The position numbers and the translations under genes were made by a program. The notes below the pieces were generated by a model that searched no databases, was not told the DNA's origin, and was given only the letters and a program-made list of their open reading frames with translations. A stretch of DNA of 64,000 nucleotides from contig JAKIUF010000006.1 in the NCBI GenBank assembly GCA_021647705.1, positions 62,001-126,000 on the forward strand, given 5' to 3'. This document shows positions 28,712 through 38,200 of this stretch, piece after piece (within the stretch, counting starts at the first letter, position 1; every line of letters starts with the position of its first letter). Origin of the DNA: Gammaproteobacteria bacterium (GTDB taxonomy: Bacteria; Pseudomonadota; Gammaproteobacteria; SZUA-152).

Positions 28712-30253
28712 TTAACGGTCCGGATCAAAACCACCATACACCACTCCCGTCAATGCGGCCATATCCCGATTCCAGGTCGTTAAATCTTCGTGATTAAATT
28801 TCTGCAAATGATCGTGGCCACAGGCACGGGCCATAACCTGCATTAGGCTAGTGGAGGATTCAAGAAAACGGGCCAGCTGGTTAGCAGATTTTTCCACGTT
28901 CAACCTGGCACGTAATTCCGGTTTTTGTGTGGCGATGCCTGCCGGACAATTATTGGTATTGCACATGCGCGCAGCAATACAGCCGATGGATTGCATAGCT
29001 GAGTTAGAAACAGCAACACCATCAGCACCCAGGCACAAAGCCTTGATAAAGTCTGCGGGTGTGCGCAGGCCACCAGTGATGATTAATGTAATATCCTTTT
29101 GTTTTCGTTTGCCCAGTTTTTTATCAAGGTAATGTCTTGCTCGGGCCAGGGCGGGAATGGTGGGTACTGAAATATGATCACGGAAAATCAGCGGTGCAGC
29201 ACCGGTACCACCACCACGACCATCGAGAATGATATAATCAACACCAGCCTCGATAGCAAATGCGATATCTTTTTCAATGTGATTGGCGGACAACTTCATG
29301 CCAATGGGTACACCACCACTCAGTTCACGTACGCGATCAGAAAAATGCTTAAAGTCTGCCGGGGTATTCAATTCGGCAAAAGTGGGAGGTGAAATAGCAT
29401 CCTGACCTTTTTCCAAGCCGCGCACCTGAGCGATTTTTTCCGTGACTTTATTACCCGGCAGGTGACCACCGGTACCGGTTTTGGCACCCTGCCCACCCTT
29501 GAAATGAAATGCCTGTATGCCTGCCAGCAATGATTCATCATAACCAAATTGTGCCGAAGCCAGTTCATAAAAATAACGGGAATTAGCTTCCCGCTCTTCC
29601 GGCAGCATACCGCCTTCACCAGAGCAAATGCCCGTTCCTGCCAGTTCGGCACCACGTGCCAGAGCCACTTTAGCCTCTTCGGAAAGCGCACCGAAACTCA
29701 TATCAGAAACAAACAGCGGAATTTTCAGTATCAGTGGTTTTTTGGCCTTCGGACCAATCACCAGTTCGCTACCCACGGCAACGTCTTCCATCAACGGCTT
29801 GCGTGCAAACTGTGCCGCGAGAATTTGAATGTCATCCCACTGTGGCAGCATATGACGAGGTACACCCATGGAGGTCATTTCACCGTGGTGGCCGGTTTTT
29901 GTAAGGCCATCACGCGCCAGTGCATGGATACTTTCCAGAGTGGATTCTTCCGGGGTGTTTTTTGCTGACAGGGTATCGGTTGCGGCGGCAGCGTAGTTGA
30001 CCTTTTCATCTTCATCAAGCCGTGCGTGGGCACCGTCACAAAATGGCGGTGTGCTGGTGCGCTTGCACTGGCACAAATAAGCCTCTTGCGCTTCGCCAAC
30101 ACTAAAGGTCATGGGTGTAAATTCAGTGCCTCGATGGGAGCCATCACAAAAGGGTTGATTGCGGGACTGGCCGCAGGAGCACCAATAATATTCCTCTCCC
30201 GCTTCCAGGTTTACGGCAATGGGTTTGGTGTCAGCAATTTTTGCTTTGCTCAT
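28712..30253 (-). CDS. Fusion of two CDGSH iron-sulfur domains with a glutamate-synthase-like FMN domain
   Basis: A 513-residue protein. Residues about 20-85 hold two CDGSH [2Fe-2S] sites: CSCGQSRNQPFCDGSH and CQCKRTSTPPFCDGAH, each with three Cys and one His ligand. The rest is a glutamate synthase large-subunit FMN-barrel domain: PLFVSDMSFGALS, GGQGAKTGTGGHLPG, LDGRGGGTGAAP, and CNTNNCPAGIATQ for an iron-sulfur site. The glutaminase domain of true GltB is missing, so it cannot use glutamine; it is probably an FMN-dependent oxidoreductase of the GltB-related group with the CDGSH part feeding electrons. AAGGAG precedes the ATG. Its physiological reaction is not known. Confidence 0.9.
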   Translation of the reverse strand: MSKAKIADTKPIAVNLEAGEEYYWCSCGQSRNQPFCDGSHRGTEFTPMTFSVGEAQEAYLCQCKRTSTPPFCDGAHARLDEDEKVNYAAAATDTLSAKNTPEESTLESIHALARDGLTKTGHHGEMTSMGVPRHMLPQWDDIQILAAQFARKPLMEDVAVGSELVIGPKAKKPLILKIPLFVSDMSFGALSEEAKVALARGAELAGTGICSGEGGMLPEEREANSRYFYELASAQFGYDESLLAGIQAFHFKGGQGAKTGTGGHLPGNKVTEKIAQVRGLEKGQDAISPPTFAELNTPADFKHFSDRVRELSGGVPIGMKLSANHIEKDIAFAIEAGVDYIILDGRGGGTGAAPLIFRDHISVPTIPALARARHYLDKKLGKRKQKDITLIITGGLRTPADFIKALCLGADGVAVSNSAMQSIGCIAARMCNTNNCPAGIATQKPELRARLNVEKSANQLARFLESSTSLMQVMARACGHDHLQKFNHEDLTTWNRDMAALTGVVYGGFDPDR

Positions 30254-30305
30254 CAGAAACTCCTTTGTATTTTTATCGTTATTCTGTGTTTAGGAGGTGC
30301 GATAA

Positions 30306-30679
30306 ATAACTTGAACATCTTGCTTGTCTATCCTTCCGTCTTTCACGTTGCACAAAGGATTACCACTGCCATTAAGTTTATGCATACTTGGTCAAAAACC
30401 GGGGCTGCCTAAAGCCTGTTGCTTTGTTAAATCCAGCACTTGTAAACACAGAGGTCGCAGAGACACAGAGGCGCAGAGGCGCAGAGTTTTTAGTGTTTGT
30501 CTCTGTGTCTTTGCATCTCTGTGTCCTCTGCGTGATAAACACTGTGTTTTTTGTTTCCACATTCTACGGTACACACTGAACTCCAAAAGCTCACTGCCAA
30601 CCTGCGTTATACCATTATTTGTTAACTTAGTGACACTGGGATACACCCCTTTATTCGACCTGAATACGAAACAATATCC
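30306..30679. repeat. Composite dispersed repeat, full-length copy
   Basis: This gap holds a mosaic found again elsewhere. Its left block (30306-30342) matches 63091-63127 at 34 of 37 bases, and its right block (30661-30679, TGAATACGAAACAATATCC) matches 63182-63200 with one change. Inside, CCACTGCCATTAAGTT (30363-30378), TTTTTGTTTCCACATT (near 30547) and TTAACTTAGTGACA (30622-30635) recur in the same order at 33158-33446. The CAGAG palindrome sits in the middle. No gene is supported here. Confidence 0.75.
30444..30542. repeat. CAGAG-type palindromic repeat
   Basis: A near-palindrome of about 99 bp: left arm AACACAGAGGTCGCAGAGAC, centre TTTTTAGTGTTTGTC, right arm CTCTGTGTCC and TCTGCGTG. It can fold as one long hairpin. 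The same unit occurs at 33257-33339 and 39359-39434 and, decayed, at 16701-16785. Confidence 0.85.
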
Positions 30680-30709
30680 TGCGCTGCCTGTCCAACTTAT
30701 TTCATCTCC

Positions 30710-31633
30710 TTAAGAACGCCCATGTGCCAATAAAAAATCGATCTCCGGCCCTTTAGGCACAATGCCACTAGGATTAAGCATTTTATGACTGGCATAATAA
30801 TGATATTTAACATGATCCATGTTCACCGTTTTCGCCACACCAGGTATTTGATACAGCTCCCTTGTGTAGGCCCACAAATTCGGATAATCCACTAGGCGTT
30901 TTTTATTGCATTTGAAATGACCGACATACACCGCATCAAAACGCACCAGAGTGACAAATAATCGCCAATCCGCCTCGGTGATGTTTGCACTCACAAGATA
31001 CCGCTGAGAGGCCAGTCGTATCTCTAGCTCGTCCAGCGTTGTGAATAACTGATCAAATCCCTGCTCGTAAGCCTTTTGCGTGCTGGCAAAACCGGCCCGA
31101 TACACACCGTTATTCACTGTGTGATACACCACTTCGTTAATGGTATCAATTTCTTCACGCAAAGACTGTGGATAAAAATCAATTTCGGCACATACACCAG
31201 CACAATCATTAAATGCAGAATTCAACATGCGTATAATTTCTGAGGATTCGTTATTCACAATAGTATTGCGCTGTTTATCCCATAAAACAGGCACGGTCAC
31301 CAGGCCATCAAAACCCACATCGGCTATTTGATAAATTTCAGCCATTGTTTGGGTGTTATTGACCTGATCTGGAGTCGCCCCAGGGTATTCCCCGAACACC
31401 CAGCTTTGCGCAGGCATCAGCGGATGTACCACAGACACCGAAATGGCATTCTCCAAGCCCTTGAGCACCCGGAAAATCAACGTACGATGCGCCCATGGGC
31501 AGGCATAAGAGACATAAAGATGATAACGCCCTGGCTCGGCAGAAAATCCCCCCTCACCTGTGGGGCCGGGGCTGCCATCCGGCGTTATCCAATTTCTGAA
31601 ACCTGATGTTACCCGGACAAATTCACCTTTCAT
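30710..31633 (-). CDS. Glutathionyl-hydroquinone reductase (YqjG/PcpF type)
   Basis: These xi-class glutathione transferases reduce glutathionyl-hydroquinones to hydroquinones. The 307-residue protein has the active-site Cys in SYACPWAHRTLI, preceded by RYHLYV, and later VPVLWD, NNESSEIIRMLN and ITEADWRLFVTLVRFD, all family features. Length is normal. The start is well supported: AAAGAGGAG lies 7 bases before the ATG. It is transcribed alone, away from the lipase. A role in detoxifying quinones is likely. Confidence 0.93.
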   Translation of the reverse strand: MKGEFVRVTSGFRNWITPDGSPGPTGEGGFSAEPGRYHLYVSYACPWAHRTLIFRVLKGLENAISVSVVHPLMPAQSWVFGEYPGATPDQVNNTQTMAEIYQIADVGFDGLVTVPVLWDKQRNTIVNNESSEIIRMLNSAFNDCAGVCAEIDFYPQSLREEIDTINEVVYHTVNNGVYRAGFASTQKAYEQGFDQLFTTLDELEIRLASQRYLVSANITEADWRLFVTLVRFDAVYVGHFKCNKKRLVDYPNLWAYTRELYQIPGVAKTVNMDHVKYHYYASHKMLNPSGIVPKGPEIDFLLAHGRS

Positions 31634-31865
31634 ATCTTGCTCCTCTTTGTTTAGAGTCAGTATAAACAGACGAGAAAAAGATCAAAGCGCAAAAAATCGA
31701 CCGGCTTGATCGAATTATTTGAAGGGAGAGCTAATCACACAGGCTTCAGGGTTTGCCTATAACTAACGAGCTTAGCCTTGGTGATTTGTAGTATTTGAAA
31801 TTTAGGCGTTGCCATTGCTAACAACAAAGAGCACCTGCAAGGGACGTGAAGGAATACAAAATTGT

Positions 31866-32885
31866 CTATTTTTTGTTACGCATTACCGCATATGCCGCCA
31901 ATTTATTACTGTATGCTTTAATAAAATGGTCTGTGGCTCCTGCCTTACCCCATGTCAGTATCAATCGGTTTAAAAGTTGTATCGCCCGATCTATGATAGT
32001 CGGGTTTTGCAAAAGTCGTAGATCACTGTGGTCGGTATTTTTACTGGCTGTGAGAAACCTCATGTCACCATGATGGCAATAACCCACTGTTTTTTCCAGC
32101 ACCTTAACAATAGCCCCACTCACAAATGGTATATGCGCAACCTCAAATATACTGATCAATAAATGCTGTATATAGGCTGGGGGTACACGAGGAACAAGAT
32201 CCGCAGCATTCACAATACGATAAATAGGTGTTTTGATATCGTCACCAAAGTTTGACGATGCAACTCTCGGACTACCAAAAGTGTAACAGGCTCCCAGACT
32301 GTCGGATGCCAAAAACTTGGTGGCACACAATGCCAATGCCCCTCCCAATGAATGCCCAGTTATATAAAGCGGGTACCCATTATTTTGTAACAGCGCCAGC
32401 TCGGCCTCAATATCGGCTTTAACCTTACCAAAAGCCTGATAAAATCCACTGTGTATCTGATACCCATCAATTTCTGTTGTTGTAGCCTTAAGATCGGCTT
32501 TAATATCTCTTATATCTGCCTCGGTTCCCCTGAATGATAAAACATTCATCTGGTATTTTTCGCTTGTGGCCAGAAAGGCCTGTGTACCATCAACATTGAA
32601 CACAGATGACAATACAAAATCGCTAATAGTCAGATAGCTTTTCAACTCAGCTTCAGCATCACCACTTAACTGCTGCTTGTCACTTAACAACTTCTCCAGC
32701 ATTTTTTTAATGGATTTCGAGTCAGATTTTTCAGTCAACGTCGTCGCAACATCATCAATATTAATACTGCCTTCAAATTTAAAATACGCGAGCCGTGCCA
32801 TTTCAGCCATCAGCCAGGCAGTTCTATCACTATATGCCGCACGACTCACCGGAGGCTTCAGCAGGTTTTTATTATCGAAATACAT
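31866..32885 (-). CDS. Class-3 lipase family protein
   Basis: An alpha/beta hydrolase of the fungal-type lipase (class 3) family, 339 residues. The nucleophile elbow is ITGHSLGGALA, the preceding strand carries FRGTEAD with the oxyanion-hole region, the acid is expected in NAADLVPRVPP, and the base in CHHGDMRFL. There is no signal peptide, so it appears cytoplasmic or exported by another route. It follows a small HTH gene by 31 bp on the same strand and may be controlled by it. Confidence 0.85.
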   Translation of the reverse strand: MYFDNKNLLKPPVSRAAYSDRTAWLMAEMARLAYFKFEGSINIDDVATTLTEKSDSKSIKKMLEKLLSDKQQLSGDAEAELKSYLTISDFVLSSVFNVDGTQAFLATSEKYQMNVLSFRGTEADIRDIKADLKATTTEIDGYQIHSGFYQAFGKVKADIEAELALLQNNGYPLYITGHSLGGALALCATKFLASDSLGACYTFGSPRVASSNFGDDIKTPIYRIVNAADLVPRVPPAYIQHLLISIFEVAHIPFVSGAIVKVLEKTVGYCHHGDMRFLTASKNTDHSDLRLLQNPTIIDRAIQLLNRLILTWGKAGATDHFIKAYSNKLAAYAVMRNKK

Positions 32886-32916
32886 ATCTTCGTTACCTGT
32901 CCTGTATTAAAAGGAG

Positions 32917-33093
32917 TTATTTTTTGATATTACACAACTTCACTGTTTTTCGTTGCAACCGTGACAACTGAATAATCTCCATCAATCGTTGAATATGTGA
33001 TATCCGTGATGGAGGTACAGCAAACAGCTCGGCGACTTTTTTAATGGTATGTTTACCAAACGATGCAATAACCCAGTAGAAAACTCTAATCAT
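32917..33093 (-). CDS. Small helix-turn-helix protein, 58 aa
   Basis: A frame too short for usual gene calling. It runs from an ATG at 33093 to a TAA at 32917-32919 and reads MIRVFYWVIASFGKHT, then KKVAELFAVPPSRISHIQRL, which looks like a helix-turn-helix (VAELFAVPPSRISHIQ). The C-terminus is basic. It is followed after 31 bp by the lipase gene and preceded by a perfect inverted repeat (33114-33134) that would suit an operator. It could be a small regulator or a fragment of a larger DNA-binding protein. Confidence 0.5.
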   Translation of the reverse strand: MIRVFYWVIASFGKHTIKKVAELFAVPPSRISHIQRLMEIIQLSRLQRKTVKLCNIKK

Positions 33094-33113
33094 AGTTAAT
33101 GTACCATGCGATT

Positions 33114-33134
33114 ATAGTGAATTTATTTCACTAT
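33114..33134. promoter_or_regulatory. Perfect inverted repeat upstream of the small HTH gene (possible operator)
   Basis: ATAGTGAA and TTCACTAT flank a 5-base spacer TTTAT. The site lies 20 bp upstream of the ATG of the small HTH protein, the usual place for an autoregulatory operator. There is no T-run that would make it a terminator. Confidence 0.45.
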
Positions 33135-33157
33135 GGCGTCAAGTAATGACCCTTTTT

Positions 33158-33446
33158 CCACTGCCATTAAGTTAAGCACGTTTGTTCAAGTCTGCGGAGC
33201 AATTCGGAATAAAGGAAACCCGGAAACCTGTCGCGTTGTCAAATTTCGTGCTTGTCAACACAGAGTTCACAGAGGAGCAAAGACACAGAGAAAAACACTA
33301 AAAACTCTGCGCCTCTGTGTCTCTGTGACCTCTGTGTAACAGACGCTGTGCTTTTTGTTTCCACATTACTCGCCATGGCACATGGTTGGCTGCACAATGT
33401 GTACTTAATCGACAAAAATAAGCATTCATTTCTTAACTTAATGACA
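33158..33446. repeat. Composite dispersed repeat, second copy, with CAGAG palindrome at 33257-33339
   Basis: Shares with 30363-30635, in the same order and similar spacing, CCACTGCCATTAAGTT, the CAGAG palindrome (here AACACAGAG to CTCTGTGT), TTTTTGTTTCCACATT and TTAACTTAATGACA. The flanking blocks seen at 30306 and 30661 are not found here. The gap from the HTH gene to 33503 therefore holds an operator-like repeat and this element, without a supported gene. Confidence 0.75.
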
Positions 33447-33503
33447 TTGACTCTTTTCCTTGTTTTTCTCAACATCTATTTTGTATGGAAATCAACCACT
33501 TTA

Positions 33504-33827
33504 TCACTCAGCAGACGGAAAACGTGGCGGAGCATCCATAAACCGGGAACTAATCCAAAGCATCAGCAAGAATACCAATGATGCAAGCGCATAAATTAAT
33601 CCCGTGCTTTGCTTAAACAAATTAGAGCAATAGAGGAAAACTCCGTAAACAAGCGGATAAATCAAAGCTCCCCAAAGAAAAAACTTTCCCATTACACGAC
33701 AATACAAAGGAACCTTCAAAGAAGAGGTGCTGGCTAGCCCCATAATACTTGCTATTGCGATAAAAGGATAAATTATTAAAGGGATCGCACCAATCACAAG
33801 CAGGGTGATTCTTAATATTTCAATCAT
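33504..33827 (-). CDS. Hypothetical membrane protein, 107 aa
   Basis: A small protein with three to four hydrophobic segments (LLVIGAIPLIIYPFIAI, FFLWGALIYPLVYGVFLY, LIYALASLVFLLMLW) and a short polar C-terminal tail. It has the composition of a real inner-membrane protein. Its 3' end (33504) lies just beyond the repeat copy. No family is recognised. The 224 bp between it and jetD show nothing else. Confidence 0.55.
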   Translation of the reverse strand: MIEILRITLLVIGAIPLIIYPFIAIASIMGLASTSSLKVPLYCRVMGKFFLWGALIYPLVYGVFLYCSNLFKQSTGLIYALASLVFLLMLWISSRFMDAPPRFPSAE

Positions 33828-34051
33828 TTTATTGCATCAGCCCGGTAGTTGATATGTCATATACTCATGGTTGCTTCAAACATGCACGACTTTGTGCGGC
33901 CATTAAATCTGAAATCTCGAATTCATTCATCATTACGTCATAAATCAGGCGTTGTTCGATACCAAAACCACGTTATGCTCAGGTTTCATTGGCGAAGACC
34001 TCTTATTATCGCTGCATCTCTCACTGCGCACCCAAAAAGCTCTACTCTGGG

Positions 34052-35212
34052 TTAACCCATAATACATTGCCAAACGTATTCCCAGGATAACCGTTCCTGT
34101 TCAAGTCGAATCTGACTTCCCCATTTGTTTTCCAGTAACTTTTTATACATTTCCTTTTCATCACCAGTAAGGCAGTTCGCATCAATGACTTTACTAGGCT
34201 TATTTTCATGGACCCACAGGCTTTTGTGCATTAACAAGGTTTGTTCATCCATGAGAATCGACGTGATGTGCGGCAGGCTGGCTTTCGCTCTGCCAAGAAT
34301 GGCAAAACCATGGGTATCAATATCCCCCCAATAAAAACCCTGACTCTGTTTCACCCAGGGAATTTGCGCCAGCAAGTCCACACTGTAACCGAGCCCCATG
34401 ATCACAACGGATCCCGGAATATCATTAAAAGCCAAGCCTGTTTGAATATTTTCGACAATATAAATTCGTTTGACAGGAAGGTTCAGGTTTTTCAGTTCAT
34501 CAACCGGTGCGGTAATGTCGCCCAGTCCACCACATAGCTTGCGTAAACTGTCGTCCAGTATTCGCATCCTGATGCGTGTGGGTTCACGGCGAATGCCGGT
34601 TATTGCATAAAAGTCACCGGGTTCACTTTCCAGCGCATGCAGGCAGGCCAGTAATTCACTGATGAGTTTTTTATGGTTGCCCAGCCATTTGGTGTCTACG
34701 CCTTTGATTGGCAACTGACGAATATAAAGCTGGCGGTCCGGGTTGGCCTGTAACCAGGACAGGACGGCGGTCAGTTTTTGAATGTCGCTGTCCAGCACGT
34801 CTGCCAGAACCGGAAAATAGCGGGGCAGATGATTTGCGAGCGCGGGCCAACGTTCAACGAACGCACAATAGCGGTTATGCGCGGTCTGCCAGCGCGTTTT
34901 TTCACCAATCCAGCTTGCGGCCTGATCCGGTGTCTGTAAAAGTAGTTTTTCGGGCAGGTCTTGCTGTCCCAGTTTACGCCAGCGGCGCGTGGTCCATACA
35001 AGCTCTCCAATGCCTTGCCAGTTTTGCCAGGCTACGACCCATTTTTTGACGGCGGATAAATCACGTTCGGCTTGTTGTTCACTGGGTATGCCCAACGGAA
35101 TGGATAATGGCCAGTGGCTATTGCCTGCGAGCCAGTCCCGGTGTTGATTTTGGTATTGCCTGCGTATCCGGGTGCTGACACCTTCGACATCAAGCAGGAA
35201 GGTTTTCGCCAT
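34052..35212 (-). CDS. jetD: Wadjet system nuclease subunit JetD
   Basis: JetD is the nuclease of the Wadjet (JetABCD) anti-plasmid system; with the SMC-like JetABC complex it cleaves small circular DNA. The 386-residue protein has an N-terminal DUF3322-type region (about 1-190) and a C-terminal DUF2220/Toprim-like domain, with YWGDIDTHGFAIL as the metal-binding signature. It is last in the operon and its start overlaps the end of jetC by 23 bp, with AAGGCCC just before the ATG. Confidence 0.93.
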   Translation of the reverse strand: MAKTFLLDVEGVSTRIRRQYQNQHRDWLAGNSHWPLSIPLGIPSEQQAERDLSAVKKWVVAWQNWQGIGELVWTTRRWRKLGQQDLPEKLLLQTPDQAASWIGEKTRWQTAHNRYCAFVERWPALANHLPRYFPVLADVLDSDIQKLTAVLSWLQANPDRQLYIRQLPIKGVDTKWLGNHKKLISELLACLHALESEPGDFYAITGIRREPTRIRMRILDDSLRKLCGGLGDITAPVDELKNLNLPVKRIYIVENIQTGLAFNDIPGSVVIMGLGYSVDLLAQIPWVKQSQGFYWGDIDTHGFAILGRAKASLPHITSILMDEQTLLMHKSLWVHENKPSKVIDANCLTGDEKEMYKKLLENKWGSQIRLEQERLSWEYVWQCIMG

Positions 35213-38200
35213 GGGCCTTGTTGTCTCGTGAAGTGCCCGACAGGGTGTCCGGTAAGTCCAGTTTTCGTGCCTGTTGATCGTATTCTATCTGCAATGTTGC
35301 GGATCGTTTACGTTCTGCGATATCCACAAAACAGGCTCCACCGATAAAAGGCTCCAGTGTCATCACGGATTTCAACGGTGTCGCAACAATCATTTGAAAA
35401 CCAAAATTGGTGAAAATTTTCATCGCCAGTTCGGTAAATTCGTTGTCGGCTTTGCCGAAAGCTTCATCCAGTACCACCGGCGCGTACATAGGCAGACCAC
35501 CATCGCTGCCTCCCAATTGATAACGTAATGCCGCTGCCAGACAGGTGGTGGCCAGTTTTTCCCGTTGACCACCGGATTTGCCTGCTCCGGATCGGTACAC
35601 TTCAACTTCATCTCCCTCTGCGTCATATTCGTAGCCCACAAAGTCTACATGCTGACGCACATCCAGCACTTGTTCACGCCAGCGTTGTTGTTCGCTGTCC
35701 TGTCCACTCAGCTGATTCACCAGACTGCGCATCACGGCAAACCGTTCTTCGGCCAATGCGCGGTCAGTACCCCAGGCGTTGTCTAGCACTTGCTGAATCT
35801 GTCGTTGAAAATCCGTTACGCTGTCCAGTTGCCGATCATTAACCACAATTTGCAAATGTGTTCCGGGACTGAAATCTGCGCCGGACAAACTTTCATTCAC
35901 TAATTCCATGCGGTCACGAATATCTTTGCGGGCCTGTCGCAGGTGTGTATTCAATGCAGCCAGATTTTCCGTGCTTTGCTCTTGTAACATTTCAAAAAAA
36001 CGTTGTTCGAAGGCGGGTAATCCATCGTGTTCCAGTCGCTGTAGTTTGGCGAGAAACTCCGGGGCCGAGGCCAGACTGGCATCCATATCCGCGCCATCCT
36101 GGGGCCAAGTATTTTTAAAGCTGGCAAAAACACGTTCAATGTTTTTTTCCAGGGTATTGGTTTCTTCCTGCAAAACCCGTCTTTCTCCATTGAGATTGCG
36201 CTCCACCCGGGTTCGCTGTTGTTCCAGGTTTTTCAACGTCAAGGTTTGTTCCAATGCTGAGAACCGGGCTTCCAGCCCTTCGCTTTGGAAAGGTGTTAAT
36301 GTCAGTGTTTTTATTAATACCTGTAGTTCGTTCAGTTCTTCCTGATGTTGATGAAGTTGTTCCTTGATATTGATCCGTTTGGCCTTGAGAGTGCTCCAGG
36401 CATTGTCTGCCGAGATTATTTTCTGTTTTTGTTTTTCAATTTTCTCACCCAGTTTTTGTAATGTTGAATTGCCTTGGCGCAGTTCTTTCAGTGCTTTTTC
36501 CAGTTCGTGGATGCGCACCAGCAGTGGCGCAACATCCAGTTCCTGCCAGCGCAGGTTGGCCAGTGTGTGACAGGCTTTAAAATGATCGCTGTGTTGTGTT
36601 TCCTCATTTTTAAGCTGCGTTATCTGTTGGTCGAATTGACTGATTTCATCGGCAAGATGCTGAGCGCGGTTTTGGAATAAACCCAGTTTTTCCCGGTTAT
36701 CAAAACCCAACACCCAGTGACGACGGTCATCGATCGCACGACGGTCATCTTTTTCATGGCGGGATTTGCCATGTTTGATTTGCCCTTCACGGGTAATGGC
36801 CCGTTCACTGTCGCGAAAAGCATGCAGGCTTTCGACACAGGCATAATTGAAACGGGCTTTGAGTTCCGCATCCAGCCAGGCACGGCACGCCGTTTCTTTC
36901 AGTTGCAGTTTGTAAATCAGGGAATTGTTGTGGATGGTTGCAGAACGTGTGTGACTTTTTGCAGTGAGGCGATGATAAACAAGACGTTGCTTCAGCCGGG
37001 TATCATTCACATAAGTGGTAACGGCGGCGTAGTGACGTTCATCCACCAGTAACGATAATGCAAAACCATGCAGCACACGTTCAATGGCTCCGCTCCAGAG
37101 CACGTCCTCCTCACGCACTTCAATCAATTCTCCAACAAAAGGCAGGTCTTCATCCAGCAGCCCCAGTGCATCGGTCAGTCGTACACGTAACTCCAGCATG
37201 TAAGCAGGAATATTGGAGGGTTGACGCTGCATGGCGTCGATTTCTTTCCGTACTTCAACAAATTCGGTTTCGGTGTCTTTTTTCTGTTGCAGAAGCTGGA
37301 ATTGACGATCACGCAGTGCTTCGCTTTTTTTCTGCCAGCTGTCAACATAGTCTCGTGCGTGTCCTGCCAGTTCGGCATAGGCCTGTGGTGAATCAGGCAA
37401 GACCCAGCCCAGTTGTTCACAAGCATGTTGTGCCTGAATGCGTTTCGCCAGTCGTTCATCACGCTGTTGTTCACTCTGGCGTTTTTCCTGTTCGATTTGT
37501 TCGATGCGCCCGCCGCCCTGCTCCCGGCGATCCCTTTCCAGATTCGCCAGCTGCGTCTTGAGGTTTTCCAGATTTTCGCCTTGACGTTGTTCCTGTCCTT
37601 CAAGGCTCTGGTCTTCTGTGCGTAATCGGGAGAGTTCCTCCTCCAGCAATACGGCCTTGCGTTCATCCCGGTAAGCATCCACACCGACAATCAATTCATC
37701 GAGCTGATTGCTTTCCTGTAATACTTCCGTTAATCGCTGATGTTTTTCGCGCGCGGGTTGCAGGGTTTCGACTTGCTCGCGCGCAATCACCACAGATTGA
37801 TGAGCAGCATCCAGTTCATCAAATTCCTCGACCAGACGTTCGGCAACCGCAAAGGTCTCCGGTTTGTCTAACATGAATTCACGCAGAAAGTGATTCAAGT
37901 CACCCAGGTTTTTTGCGGACTGGGTTTTGTGCAACAGCTTCAGGGCCATTTCGCTGTCAATGCCCAGCAGGCGACGAAAGCGTTCACTGTAGGGTCTGAA
38001 TTTATCGTTATGGTAAACGTCGTCCAGTTGCTGTTTCAGTTTGCGGATATCGAGTTTGAAATCTGCCAGTTCCTGCATAACATCAAAAGGCCGTTCCGCC
38101 AGCATGTAATGGCGTTTGACATCGGCGCTGCGGGTTGTGGTACCACGTAACCAGTACAACTGAATCAGGCTCACCACCTGCCCTGCCTGATTGGCATACT

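Noticed and set aside
30306-30342. Translation NLNILLVYPSVF, shared with 63091-63127, resembling the start of B12-dependent radical SAM proteins
   Set aside because: The similarity ends after a few residues in both copies and the conservation is at DNA level, as expected of a repeat rather than of a gene.
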